A DNA stretch of 64,000 nt from Pseudomonas sp. R5-89-07 (GCF_003851685.1 NZ_CP027727.1:1612001-1676000); one strand, 5' to 3'; shown: positions 1 to 8,617, counted from the stretch's first letter. Notes: generated from the letters alone by a model not told the origin. A program made the numbers and translations.

Positions 1-256
1 CGGGCACAACGCCAGGTTGTTCACGGCAGGCCATCGCCAGGCTGCGCACCTCGCCACCTGCGCAAAAAGCCTTGGGGCCGTTGCCGCGCAGCAGCACGCA
101 GACGATGCTCGGGTCCTTGGCCCAGGCATCCAGGCGTTCGCCCAGGGTCAGGATCATCGGCAGGGAGAGGGCGTTGAGCGATGGTTGCGCATCCAGGCTG
201 GCGATGCCGATGCGGGCGCCGTGGTTGCCGGTGAGTTCTTCGAAGTGCAGATTCAT
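1..256 (-). CDS. enoyl-CoA hydratase/isomerase family protein (N-terminal part)
   Basis: The first 85 residues of a crotonase-fold protein; the rest lies beyond the left edge. The start ATG is at 256-254. The visible part has the crotonase N-terminal pattern (LNALSLPM) and the oxyanion-hole segment KAFCAGGEVRSLA, which is closest to the 3-hydroxyisobutyryl-CoA hydrolase-like branch (FCAGGD/E-V-R) rather than classical enoyl-CoA hydratases. Such proteins act on acyl-CoA thioesters in valine or fatty-acid catabolism in the cytoplasm. It is divergent from ung. The exact substrate cannot be told from the fragment. Confidence 0.8.
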   Translation of the reverse strand, partial: MNLHFEELTGNHGARIGIASLDAQPSLNALSLPMILTLGERLDAWAKDPSIVCVLLRGNGPKAFCAGGEVRSLAMACREQPGVVP

Positions 257-391
257 CGTGACCTCAATCCAGAAGGTGAAGGATCAGTATGATCGCTCCA
301 TGGGAAAGTGCCGGGGGTGTGTCAGATCAATTGACAAGCGGGGTCGGCTTTCCTAGGGTTCGCCCATTGTTTTTTACTCGATGACCTCATC

Positions 392-1084
392 ATGACCGAC
401 GGCGACCGTATCAAACTCGAACCCAGCTGGAAACACGCTCTGCGCGAGGAGTTCGACAAGCCCTACATGGGCGAACTGCGCGAGTTTCTGCGTCAGGAAC
501 ACGCTGCAGGCAAAGAGATCTATCCGCCGGGCCCGCTGATCTTCAATGCGCTCAATTCAACGCCGCTGGACAAGGTCAAGGTGGTGATCCTTGGCCAGGA
601 CCCGTACCACGGCCCCGGCCAGGCTCACGGGCTGTGCTTCTCGGTGCAACCGGGCGTGCCGGCGCCGCCCTCCCTGGTCAATATCTATAAAGAACTCAAG
701 CGTGACCTGAACATCGACATCCCCAACCACGGCTATCTGCAAAGCTGGGCCGACCAGGGCGTGCTGATGCTCAACACCACCCTGACCGTGGAGCGCGCCA
801 ATGCCAACGCCCACGCCGGCAAGGGCTGGCAGTTTTTTACCGACCGGGTTATCGAGGTGGTCAGCGAGCATCAGCCGCACTTGGTGTTCCTGTTGTGGGG
901 CGCGCATGCCCAGAGCAAGCAGAAGCTGATCGATGCCACCAAGCACCTGGTGCTGACCTCGGTGCACCCGTCGCCGTTGTCGGCGTATCGCGGGTTCCTC
1001 GGGTGCGGGCATTTCAGTCGTACCAACAAATTCCTTGAGCAGAACGGCGAGACGCCGATCAACTGGATGTTGCCGCCCGTTTGA
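392..1084 (+). CDS. ung: uracil-DNA glycosylase (family 1)
   Basis: A 230-aa family-1 UDG that removes uracil from DNA in base excision repair. The water-activating loop [14 protein letters not shown] (catalytic Asp about residue 70) and the leucine-intercalation loop [11 protein letters not shown] are both intact, and the length matches the family. ATG 392 gives the usual compact N-terminus. It stands alone, divergent from the enoyl-CoA hydratase-family gene. A short GGGCG...CGCCC hairpin follows at about 1092-1110. Nothing unusual is seen. Confidence 0.97.
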   Translation: MTDGDRIKLEPSWKHALREEFDKPYMGELREFLRQEHAAGKEIYPPGPLIFNALNSTPLDKVKVVILGQDPYHGPGQAHGLCFSVQPGVPAPPSLVNIYKELKRDLNIDIPNHGYLQSWADQGVLMLNTTLTVERANANAHAGKGWQFFTDRVIEVVSEHQPHLVFLLWGAHAQSKQKLIDATKHLVLTSVHPSPLSAYRGFLGCGHFSRTNKFLEQNGETPINWMLPPV

Positions 1085-1156
1085 TACGATCGGGCGGTGG
1101 TACAACGCCCTTTGCTTGACCCTCTTCCTGGTGTGTACGTCCATCACGCCGGGCAC

Positions 1157-1172
1157 CTGTTATATCTGACAG
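1157..1172 (+). promoter_or_regulatory. 16-bp dyad operator, box A (lux-box-like)
   Basis: CTGTTATATCTGACAG is an imperfect palindrome with CT-N12-AG ends, the geometry of LuxR-family binding sites. Near-identical dyads lie upstream of three other genes in this locus (3386, 8097, 11869). It ends 98 bp before the ATG at 1271. The identity of the regulator is inference. Confidence 0.6.
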
Positions 1173-1270
1173 TATCCGCCGCACTTTTTTGCGCATTCAA
1201 TAAGTAGCCAGACCTGAGCGTGCCGACCGTCTCGGTCGATTACCTATTGATTGTTCAAGGAGGCGTGGAT

Positions 1271-3214
1271 ATGTCTGATTCGAACTCACCCACACGACAC
1301 CAGCGCGCTCTGCGGCCGCGAACTCCAGGCGCAGATGACCCGACGATACTGGAGCTGGACGCTCCGAACCCTTCCCAGGCATTGCCTATGGAGTGGGACG
1401 AAGCGGCCAGGACTTTGCCGCTCAGCCTCCATGATCAGGACCTGGAGGTGACGATTGCACAGGTCTGGCCATTCAATCTCCATGAGGTGAAGATGGAGAC
1501 GACGGTGGAATATCGTTGGGATGGTGTGACAGAGCACACCCACTGTATTAAGGGCCCATACGACCCTGACGCTATATTCCCATTGGTGCAGTATCTACCC
1601 AAGTCGATTCTGTCGAGCGGCGGTATCAGCCGACTGACAATCAGGGTGAGCGCGCCTTTAATCGGCCCGACCGACTCGTTTCCGACCCTGGTCAATGTCG
1701 ATAAAACGCCGCCCAATGGCGGCAATCCAGGGCCGCAGTTGCAGATTGATGAGGAGGCTCGCGATGAGCTTACCGATGATTATCTGGTCAGGCATGGCGG
1801 CTTGCCTGTCGAGCTGGCGCGTTGGTTTGATATGCGCACTGGGGATGCGTGCCACTTTTTTTACGCAGTTCTGCCGAATGTGGTTCCGGCAGGCACTCTT
1901 TTCATTACGAGAGAGCACGTCCTCGGCGCGCCCATCCTATACGTCATTCCTGAGGCGCACGTGCGCGCCAGTGGCCGGGGTGCAAGGTTCGCTTCCTGCC
2001 GGCTTGAAGACCGGGCCGGGAACGTCGGCCAGTTTTCCGACCCCATCACGCTCAACGCCTCACCCGTTGTTTTGCCGGATTTGCCACGCCCCTTCATTGA
2101 GTCGGCTGAGCTGGACGGGTTGATCACTCTGGACGATGTCAGGCAGTGGTTGGCGGTCACTATCCCGCGTATAGGCGAGGCAGAGGCGGGCGATGAGATT
2201 CATCCCTTCTGGAATACCCATGCCCTTGAAGTCAAACCGATTGGCGAAGTGCAGACGTGGCCGATTCCCGTGAGCGTGCCGTGGTCCATTGTTGCGGCGG
2301 GCGGCTTCTCCACGCGCTACCCGTTACGTGTGCGCTACGTGTATAGGCGAGGCACTGCCTCAAAGGATTCGCCGGACAGCTTCTATGAAGTCGATTTAAG
2401 GGTGGCCGGCCCTGACCCGAGCGGGCCTGATCCGATCAATCGCAAGTTGGCCCTTCCTATCGTGAAAGGCAGAACGGGCGACAATATACTCACCTCCGCT
2501 GACAGTCCGGGGCCAGTGCCGGTAGAAGTGCTTTTATTTGTAAACCCCACAGTGGGTGAACACTTGGAACTGTGTTGGAACAGCGATGACCGTATCGTTG
2601 GGATCTATGACGTGCAGCCGGGCGATCATGCCGGGAAATTAATCACCTTATGGGTTTCGTGGGCAGTGGCATCCTCCATTGCCTTGGCCGAGGTCTATTA
2701 CTGGACAGACAACGGACTAAACCGACAGCGCAGTCCCTCTGCTTCGGTACGGGTGCGTCTTGATACGCTGACGGGTTTGAAAAGCCCGTTATTACTCAAT
2801 GACAGCGAACTGGGCTTTATCGCGTGCGGGACCAGGCCGGCACCTTATGAGGGCGTATATATCGGCATACCTTGGCATCCGGTGCATTTCGAGCCTGGCG
2901 ACACCGTGCATTTATATTGGGCAAGTTACCCGACCAATGACGGCAGTGGTAAACCGTTCCCAGGCACTGAGGTATTTTTTGAGCATGAACTGACCCGCGA
3001 TGATTACGACAGGGGCTATGCGCAAATTCGCATTCTGCCCTTCGACTTGATCACCGCGCCGGGATTGGTACCGGGGTTTGGCTCGGCGATCGTACAGTAT
3101 CGATTGTTCAAGAGAACAGGGGACACCGGCCTGTCTTCCAGAAAACTCATCTATATCGATTTGAAAAGACCTGGCGGTGGAACTTGCCTGGGGCCGCATA
3201 ACGGCAGTGAATAA
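1271..3214 (+). CDS. hypothetical modular beta-rich protein, paralogue 1
   Basis: A 647-aa protein not recognised as a named family. ATG 1271 is chosen because AAGGAGG lies just upstream (about 1258-1264); an in-frame ATG at 1220 has no such site. No signal peptide or membrane segment is seen, and the N-terminus is hydrophilic and disordered-looking. The body looks like tandem beta-sandwich modules of roughly 110-150 residues with recurring turns such as GDEIHPFW and GDTVHLYW, then an aromatic V-x-Y strand. Near residue 155 the link LVNVDKTPPNGG recurs in both neighbouring paralogues (starts 3502 and 11767). The C-terminus holds a short Cys-containing motif (GTCLG). A shared upstream dyad suggests co-regulation. 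Role unknown: surface or secreted adhesin-like or toxin-associated protein are possibilities only. Confidence 0.75.
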   Translation: MSDSNSPTRHQRALRPRTPGADDPTILELDAPNPSQALPMEWDEAARTLPLSLHDQDLEVTIAQVWPFNLHEVKMETTVEYRWDGVTEHTHCIKGPYDPDAIFPLVQYLPKSILSSGGISRLTIRVSAPLIGPTDSFPTLVNVDKTPPNGGNPGPQLQIDEEARDELTDDYLVRHGGLPVELARWFDMRTGDACHFFYAVLPNVVPAGTLFITREHVLGAPILYVIPEAHVRASGRGARFASCRLEDRAGNVGQFSDPITLNASPVVLPDLPRPFIESAELDGLITLDDVRQWLAVTIPRIGEAEAGDEIHPFWNTHALEVKPIGEVQTWPIPVSVPWSIVAAGGFSTRYPLRVRYVYRRGTASKDSPDSFYEVDLRVAGPDPSGPDPINRKLALPIVKGRTGDNILTSADSPGPVPVEVLLFVNPTVGEHLELCWNSDDRIVGIYDVQPGDHAGKLITLWVSWAVASSIALAEVYYWTDNGLNRQRSPSASVRVRLDTLTGLKSPLLLNDSELGFIACGTRPAPYEGVYIGIPWHPVHFEPGDTVHLYWASYPTNDGSGKPFPGTEVFFEHELTRDDYDRGYAQIRILPFDLITAPGLVPGFGSAIVQYRLFKRTGDTGLSSRKLIYIDLKRPGGGTCLGPHNGSE

Positions 3215-3232
3215 ATGAGGGTGCTGGTTAAG

Positions 3233-3254
3233 AGGGGCGAAAGCCCCTTTTTTT
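3233..3254 (+). terminator. Rho-independent terminator
   Basis: Stem AGGGGC/GCCCCT (3233-3238 and 3243-3248) with a GAAA tetraloop, followed by a T run to 3254. It closes the gene ending at 3214, so the next gene is transcribed separately. Confidence 0.9.
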
Positions 3255-3385
3255 GTCTGATAAAGATCGACTGCGGCGGATTTAGATTAAATAGCGTCAA
3301 CAGCGCTGGTTTTTGCGTAAGTAGGCTATTAAAAAACACCCATGTCATGCTTTTAGTTAGAAGCACATTTTGCGCCAGTACGCAG

Positions 3386-3401
3386 CTGTCAAGTTTGACA
3401 G
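3386..3401 (+). promoter_or_regulatory. 16-bp dyad operator, box B (lux-box-like)
   Basis: CTGTCAAGTTTGACAG has perfect 6-bp arms (CTGTCA/TGACAG) around 4 bp. It ends 100 bp before the ATG at 3502, almost the same spacing as boxes A and D. The right arm contains TTGACA, which could also serve as a -35 element, but no good -10 is seen 16-18 bp downstream. Confidence 0.7.
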
Positions 3402-3501
3402 GCTGTGCAGTGTGGAAGAAGGGGGTTTAATCAAACGGTCAATCGTCTCGTGCGGCTGGCGATAAATGCAAAGTATCTCTCACTCAAAGGAGTATGTAGC
3501 A

Positions 3502-5529
3502 ATGGCTAAGTCGAACAATACACAACCCGCTTCAACCGATAAAAAAAGCAGGTCGAGTGCTACGGAGGTTAACTTTAACTCAAGTAACGGTCCATTGGCA
3601 GAGCCCGTACCTCAAGGGCTTGCGCCTCGCGCACCACGCGCTGTGGACGACATTGTAGTCACCAATGCCCTGCCCCACGACCCGGGTCTGCCGCCTAACC
3701 TGATGGAAACTATCGTCGCACAAACCGTAGGGGTAAATTTCGAAATTAAAAAGTGGACAGATACATTTCCTCAACCCGGTACTAATCCTGATGAGTTACA
3801 GCTCTACGTTAATGGCGTACCCTACGGAAAACGTATTGAGTTTATCAAACCATTGGACGACCTGACGTGGCCCTATAAATCGAACATCAAAGGCGATGAT
3901 ATCGCCAACCACGGGGAGTATCGCTTAAGCTATGAGCTTTTTTTGGCGACTGGAAAGAATGAGCCTTCCGGCACTACGCTGGTGAACGTCGATACGGTTG
4001 GCCCTGCCGGCGGTATGTTGTTGGACGCTATTACCTTGGGCGCGGGGGCGGTGGACGGGAAGGTCACGCTGACTTCTCTTGCGGCCAATGGCGATAAGCT
4101 GACCTGCAGTGTTCCTGGGCGCTTGATTGCGCGTCCGCTCGATACACTTCACATTTATAAGACTTATACGGATGCTGAGCCGATAAAAATAATAACAAAC
4201 TTGCCGCTTGATACATCGCCGATCGAGGTTTCGCTGCCCAAGGACGATCTTATCGATGACGGTACACGCGTGGATTATATGGCGTATCGTTACTTTGACT
4301 ATTCCAAAAACTCAACCATTTATCCGCCAAAGCTTAGAGAAATTGAGTATATATTGACACCGCAACCGGAGAATTTGAGCGATCCAGCGGTACCGGCGGC
4401 GCCGTTGGATCTTCGGGACGCGCAATTGAAATTGGCAGAAGTGCATCTTTTCGGCTATGACAATTTCAGACCCGGCCAGATCGTGCAAATCGAGCTCGTT
4501 AGTGCGCTGAGTACTCAGATATTCCCTCATACATTGCCCACCGAGCCTACCCCCACTGAGCCGGCAAAAATCGAAATTCCCTGGCTCATTCTCGTCGCGA
4601 TCTATGGAATCACCGGGCCGGGCACTGCCAGCCTTCGTTACCGCGTGGTAGAGGAGGGCAAACCTTCGGCCTGGTCCAACACGATCACGGTGGCCGCCGA
4701 CTTCAGCTCCGCCGCTGGGGACCCTGACGATCCGGGCCCGGTCAGGGATTACCTGCCGTTGGTCACCGTGACGTCCAGCGAGGGGCTTGTCAATAAAATC
4801 GGCCCGGGTGATACCGGCAATGCGACGGCTAAGTGTAATGTGTATACGGGCGCGGCCGAAGGACACCAGCTTCAGTTCTACTGGGGGGGGGTACCGATTT
4901 ATACCCCCCCTCGTACCGTGACTCAGGCTGACATAGACGAAGGGACATTCGCCGTCACTATTACGGCGGCCGTGATCGCAGAAGGCGGAAACGAACTGGG
5001 CAAGAAGGTTTGGTACAGCCTGACGAATGGGGTGAACGACAACGTGGACACCTCCCAGTCTACGCCGGTCGATGTGCTTGCCAGTGAGCTGCAGAATTTG
5101 ACGGCACCACAGTTCCCCAAGTCTATAGACATAGGCGGCGGGTTTCGTTCGATCAATTGCGCTCAGTCTGTTGAGCTGGGTATCGATACGAGCATCGTGG
5201 ACAAGGTCAACTTGAAACAGGGTGACACGATCAGGCGCTTCTGGACCCTGTACGGTGAGGGGTTTAACTCCACCAACAAGCTCGTCGAAGCGGAAATACT
5301 GCCCCCGATTGTGGTCGCAAATGATCATAGCCTGCCCGGCGGTGGGGAGAATTTCCTCGTGGACTTCGCCACCTATGTGCAGCCGGCGATTTTGGGCCGT
5401 GTTGAATCCTATTACACAGTACTCAAGGCCGACGGCGTGACACAGGGCAAGTCGCCCACGGCAGTGCTTCTTGTGAGCCGGCGCAATGCCGAGTTCGGCA
5501 TTTGCGGCGCCCCGCCCGTTACGCCTTAA
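3502..5529 (+). CDS. hypothetical modular beta-rich protein, paralogue 2
   Basis: A 675-aa relative of the gene at 1271. ATG 3502 is preferred over 3466 because AAAGGAG (about 3487-3493) precedes it and the other two paralogues also begin with short polar N-termini. No signal peptide is seen. Modules resemble beta-sandwich repeats, with turns such as GQIVQIEL, GHQLQFYWGG and GDTIRRFW and the paralogue link TLVNVDTVGPAGG near residue 170. It ends with a Cys-containing tail (FGICG). A G9 tract and a C7 tract at 4883-4910 lie inside the coding region and could slip to make it phase-variable. Its own terminator-flanked unit with box B argues for single-gene transcription. Function unknown. Confidence 0.75.
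   Translation: MAKSNNTQPASTDKKSRSSATEVNFNSSNGPLAEPVPQGLAPRAPRAVDDIVVTNALPHDPGLPPNLMETIVAQTVGVNFEIKKWTDTFPQPGTNPDELQLYVNGVPYGKRIEFIKPLDDLTWPYKSNIKGDDIANHGEYRLSYELFLATGKNEPSGTTLVNVDTVGPAGGMLLDAITLGAGAVDGKVTLTSLAANGDKLTCSVPGRLIARPLDTLHIYKTYTDAEPIKIITNLPLDTSPIEVSLPKDDLIDDGTRVDYMAYRYFDYSKNSTIYPPKLREIEYILTPQPENLSDPAVPAAPLDLRDAQLKLAEVHLFGYDNFRPGQIVQIELVSALSTQIFPHTLPTEPTPTEPAKIEIPWLILVAIYGITGPGTASLRYRVVEEGKPSAWSNTITVAADFSSAAGDPDDPGPVRDYLPLVTVTSSEGLVNKIGPGDTGNATAKCNVYTGAAEGHQLQFYWGGVPIYTPPRTVTQADIDEGTFAVTITAAVIAEGGNELGKKVWYSLTNGVNDNVDTSQSTPVDVLASELQNLTAPQFPKSIDIGGGFRSINCAQSVELGIDTSIVDKVNLKQGDTIRRFWTLYGEGFNSTNKLVEAEILPPIVVANDHSLPGGGENFLVDFATYVQPAILGRVESYYTVLKADGVTQGKSPTAVLLVSRRNAEFGICGAPPVTP
4883..4910 (+). 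repeat. G9...C7 homopolymer pair inside a coding sequence
   Basis: Nine consecutive G (4883-4891) and seven consecutive C (4904-4910) are 12 bp apart and can pair as a hairpin (G-run-TA / TA-C-run). They encode Trp-Gly-Gly-Val ... Thr-Pro-Pro in the paralogue 2 protein. A one-base slip in either tract would frameshift the last ~200 residues. Confidence 0.85.
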
Positions 5530-5540
5530 GCGCATCAATG

Positions 5541-5574
5541 TACGAACCGTCATTGGCAGTACTGACGGTTCGTA
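5541..5574 (+). terminator. strong hairpin, probable terminator of paralogue 2
   Basis: A perfect 12-bp inverted repeat (5541-5552 and 5563-5574, TACGAACCGTCA/TGACGGTTCGTA) with a 10-nt loop, 11 bp after the stop codon. The T tract behind it is poor (TTCTTCGTT), so termination efficiency is uncertain. Confidence 0.65.
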
Positions 5575-5628
5575 TTCTTCGTTCGTTGTAAATACCTATC
5601 CGCTATAAACTTGCTACCTACGCATACT

Positions 5629-5642
5629 TAGGATTAGTCCTA
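5629..5642 (+). promoter_or_regulatory. palindrome TAGGA-N4-TCCTA upstream of the autotransporter
   Basis: TAGGATTAGTCCTA is a perfect 5+5 palindrome 124 bp upstream of the autotransporter start. It resembles RcsB-type boxes described in enterobacteria. Whether an RcsB-like response regulator binds here is inference; no regulator gene is adjacent. Confidence 0.4.
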
Positions 5643-5690
5643 CGACCACAGGGACTATGCCTACATGAACCTATCCTTCTTATAAGTACC

Positions 5691-5706
5691 CTGCCGCTTC
5701 TGAAAG
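5691..5706 (+). promoter_or_regulatory. degenerate copy of the lux-box-like dyad
   Basis: CTGCCGCTTCTGAAAG agrees with box A at 10 of 16 positions, including the CT and AG ends. It ends 60 bp before ATG 5767, the spacing seen for box C (61 bp). Weak on its own; listed because position and geometry agree. Confidence 0.25.
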
Positions 5707-5766
5707 CCAGAGTCGATGGTCCTTAAATCGCTTGGCTTGTTCAGTCACCGACTAGAGGTACTTACC

Positions 5767-8019
5767 ATGACTACTGAAACAACATTTTGTCTTTCTCGCT
5801 TATCGCTGGCTATCAAAGTAATGGCTGTGATGCCCATGACATTCTTGGCCACACAGGCCAACGCACTGAACATCTACCCAGGCCAGAACGTGGTGATAGA
5901 CGGCGCCTCGCAGGTTGATCGGTACGTCGTCAAAGAGGCGACCCTGACCTCCAATGGGGCGAAGATTGTGGGCGTCCAGGCGCATGACTCCACGTTCACC
6001 ATGAATGGCGGCACGGTCAAAAATACCGCAGGTAAGGAAGTCGGCGTGGCGCTTTACGGCAGCAAAGGCACACTGCGCGATGCTTCCGTCTCCAGCGGTG
6101 GGGCCGAAGGCATGATTGTCGGCACCCAATCGAATCGTGGCTCGACGGTGGTGGTGTTCGATAGCACGATATCCGGCGGCACAGATGGCATCGCGCTCAG
6201 TGGCTCCAGCACGCTGGCCTTGAACAACACCCAGGTCAGCGGTCAAAAAGCCGGCTTGAGAGCGTACGACGGACAACTCACCACCCAGGGCGGCCGGATA
6301 TACGGCGGCACCCATGGGATCGTGGCGTATCGCTTGCCCACGGTGGACAACCCCTCCGTGCTGAACCTCAACCAGACCGAGGTGGTGGGCGGCACAGGCG
6401 CCGCCATCCTGGTGGACTACCCCGGCGGCACCCGGATCAATATCAACGATGGCACCACCCTGGTCGGCGGCAACGGCAACATGCTCGAAATCGACCATGG
6501 CGGTGCGGCCGATGTGAATGTGTTCAACAGTGCCCTGAGCGGTAATGTTCAAGTCGGCAAAGACAGCGCCCTGGACTTTAAGATGGATGCCGCCTTCATG
6601 AATGGCGATATCGTCAACAGCGGCGGTACCGCCAACGTTGGCTTGAACAACGGCTCGGTACTGACCGGGCGTCTGGACAATGTCGACAAACTGTCGGTCA
6701 ACAGTGATGCCACCTGGGTGATGGTCGACGGGCAGCAGGCGCTCAACGCGTTGTCGATGAATGGCGGTAACGTCAAGTTTGGCGATTCGGGGGCCTTCTA
6801 TAAGTTGGATGTGGCCAACCTGTCCGGCACGGGCGGTACGTTCATCATGAAGGCCGATTTTGGCCAACTGACCGGAGACTTCCTGAATGTGACGGGTACC
6901 TCTTCCGGTGATCATCAACTGCTGATCGCCAGCACGGGGGCTGACCCGCTGTCCGAGCGCCTGCAGATGGTGCACACCGCCGACGGTGTCGCGAACTTCA
7001 GCCTGGTGGGTGGGCGGGTCGACCTCGGTACCTATTCATACGACCTGGTGTCCGACAACCAGAACCATGACTGGTACCTTGACCCCGAGAACAAAGTCAT
7101 CAGCCCAAGCACCAACTCTGTGCTGGCGCTGTTCAACGCGGCGCCGAGTGTGTTGTTGGGTGAAATGACCACCTTGCGCACGCGCATGGGTGAACTGCGT
7201 TTCAATGGTGGTCAGAGCGCCGGCTTGTGGACCCGCGCCTATGGCAACAAATATGAAGTGTCCAACAACAAGACAGGCCTGGGTTATAACCAGAGCCAGC
7301 GCGGTTTCACCCTGGGCGCGGATGCGCCGCTGGAGGCGGGCGACGGGCAGTGGCTGGTCGGCGTCATGGCCGGGCACAGCCAATCGGACCTGGACCTGAA
7401 CCTGGGCAGCAAAGCGACCATCAACAGTTACTACATGGGCGGCTATGCGACCTGGCTGGACAGCGAGAGCGGCTTTTATTTCGACGGCGTACTCAAGTTC
7501 AACCGCTTGCACAATGAATCCAACGTCGCCATGAGCGACGGCAAAAAGAGCAAAGGCAACTACACCCAGAATGCCACTGGTGCTTCGGCGGAATTCGGTC
7601 GGCATATCACGCTGGATGACGGTTACTTCGTGGAACCCTATGGCCAATTGTCGGCGGTGATCACTCAGGCCCAGAGCTACACGCTGGACAACGGTCTGAA
7701 AGCCAAGGGTGACCGCTCGAGTTCGGTCATCGGTGAACTGGGGATCACTGCCGGCAATAACATCCAACTCGACAGCGGCGGCATTCTGCAGCCTTATTTG
7801 AAGGCCGCCGTCAGCCATGAGTTCGACCAGAGCAACAAAGTGTTCGTCAACGACAACGCGTTCAACAACGACCTGTCGGGCTCACGCTTGAAGCTGGGCG
7901 CGGGTGTGGCGATGTCGGTCTCGCAAGCGTTGAGCGTGCACGCGGACGTGGAACGCAGCGTGGGCAAGAATATCAAGCAACCGTTGGGAATCAATGTCGG
8001 GTTGCGCTACGCGTTTTAA
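5767..8019 (+). CDS. pertactin-like autotransporter (type Va)
   Basis: A 750-aa autotransporter. ATG 5767 follows AGAGGTA and gives a cleavable signal peptide ending near residue 33 (FLATQANA). The passenger (about 34-470) is rich in short Gly/Asn repeats typical of a right-handed beta-helix and ends with a pertactin-type segment (GDFLNVTGTSSGDHQLLIAS). The C-terminal ~260 residues form an autotransporter beta-barrel with the expected aromatic end GLRYAF. The passenger is probably displayed on, or released from, the cell surface as an adhesin or virulence factor. No protease motif is seen in the passenger. It lies between paralogue 2 and the lipoprotein in one orientation. An alternative upstream in-frame ATG is at 5716. 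Confidence 0.9.
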   Translation: MTTETTFCLSRLSLAIKVMAVMPMTFLATQANALNIYPGQNVVIDGASQVDRYVVKEATLTSNGAKIVGVQAHDSTFTMNGGTVKNTAGKEVGVALYGSKGTLRDASVSSGGAEGMIVGTQSNRGSTVVVFDSTISGGTDGIALSGSSTLALNNTQVSGQKAGLRAYDGQLTTQGGRIYGGTHGIVAYRLPTVDNPSVLNLNQTEVVGGTGAAILVDYPGGTRININDGTTLVGGNGNMLEIDHGGAADVNVFNSALSGNVQVGKDSALDFKMDAAFMNGDIVNSGGTANVGLNNGSVLTGRLDNVDKLSVNSDATWVMVDGQQALNALSMNGGNVKFGDSGAFYKLDVANLSGTGGTFIMKADFGQLTGDFLNVTGTSSGDHQLLIASTGADPLSERLQMVHTADGVANFSLVGGRVDLGTYSYDLVSDNQNHDWYLDPENKVISPSTNSVLALFNAAPSVLLGEMTTLRTRMGELRFNGGQSAGLWTRAYGNKYEVSNNKTGLGYNQSQRGFTLGADAPLEAGDGQWLVGVMAGHSQSDLDLNLGSKATINSYYMGGYATWLDSESGFYFDGVLKFNRLHNESNVAMSDGKKSKGNYTQNATGASAEFGRHITLDDGYFVEPYGQLSAVITQAQSYTLDNGLKAKGDRSSSVIGELGITAGNNIQLDSGGILQPYLKAAVSHEFDQSNKVFVNDNAFNNDLSGSRLKLGAGVAMSVSQALSVHADVERSVGKNIKQPLGINVGLRYAF

Positions 8020-8041
8020 GTAGCGCGGGTAATTTGGACGA

Positions 8042-8069
8042 GCGCCTCCTTTTGTGTTGAAGGAGGTGC
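8042..8069 (+). terminator. hairpin downstream of the autotransporter
   Basis: GCGCCTCCTT (8042-8051) and AAGGAGGTGC (8060-8069) pair with an 8-nt loop, 22 bp after the autotransporter stop. There is no T tract, so it may be an mRNA-stabilising or weak terminator hairpin. Confidence 0.45.
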
Positions 8070-8096
8070 ATTCCGTTCGTCGGTCAAGTTTCAAAC

Positions 8097-8112
8097 CTGT
8101 CAGGTTTGACAG
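8097..8112 (+). promoter_or_regulatory. 16-bp dyad operator, box C (lux-box-like)
   Basis: CTGTCAGGTTTGACAG has perfect 6-bp arms and ends 61 bp before the lipoprotein ATG. A second palindrome, CAAACCTG-T-CAGGTTTG (8092-8108), overlaps it. A T9 tract (8123-8131) lies between the box and the start codon. Confidence 0.7.
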
Positions 8113-8173
8113 TAGGCGGTTATTTTTTTTTGACGCTAACTGGATGGGCATTCTTTAATATAAGGAGATTCCC

Positions 8174-8461
8174 ATGGGTTACTCGTTGAAGAAGAAACTG
8201 ATGCGAACTGTCCCTAAGGCGTTATTGGCGGCTGGGGTGGCAGTGTTGCTTGCTGCGTGTACCAGCAGTCCGGAACCTATCGGGGTGGAGGGTTATCCGG
8301 ACCTGGATCCACCTTGCACCAGTGCGGGCTACTTCAAAAGCGTATCGCCTGGTTGGTATTACAGGTGCGTCTACAACTCAAGCATTAATCGTTGGATAAG
8401 GTATCCGAGACAATGCCCAGCCGGCCAGGAGTTTAATCCCGCCACAAATAGGTGCGAATAA
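8174..8461 (+). CDS. small lipoprotein with CBM14/peritrophin-like Cys pattern
   Basis: A 95-aa protein with a lipoprotein signal peptide; the lipobox LAAC puts the acylated Cys at residue 29, followed by Thr-Ser, which favours outer-membrane sorting. The mature part (about 67 aa) has spaced Cys and aromatic residues, PPCTSAGYF, WYYRCV, RQCPAGQEFNP and NRCE. These match the back half of the chitin-binding type-2 (CBM14, peritrophin-A) fold: C-x-aG-x-F ... yyrC ... CPaGx-F-npxtxxC. Only four mature cysteines are present, whereas CBM14 usually has six. RBS AAGGAG is at 8162-8167. Box C upstream links it to the paralogue genes. Glycan binding is inferred from the pattern only. Confidence 0.8.
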   Translation: MGYSLKKKLMRTVPKALLAAGVAVLLAACTSSPEPIGVEGYPDLDPPCTSAGYFKSVSPGWYYRCVYNSSINRWIRYPRQCPAGQEFNPATNRCE

Positions 8462-8480
8462 AGTAAATGCTGCATCAATA

Positions 8481-8514
8481 AGCCTCTCTGCCGTACGGTC
8501 GAGAGGCTTTTTTT
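8481..8514 (+). terminator. Rho-independent terminator
   Basis: AGCCTCTC (8481-8488) pairs with GAGAGGCT (8501-8508), followed by a T run to 8514. It ends the lipoprotein transcript. Confidence 0.9.
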
Positions 8515-8617
8515 GTTTGCAGAATAAGGGCGCCGAGTGGCTTTGAAGTGAGTGTTGAATAACGTGCGGGAACGTTCCGCGCAACAACGCCACTCGGTAC
8601 CGTTTCTGACAATGCAG

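Noticed and set aside
3386..3401. Box B right arm TTGACA as a simple sigma-70 -35 element
   Set aside because: No -10-like hexamer lies 16-18 bp downstream, and boxes A and D lack TTGACA, so operator function is the better explanation.
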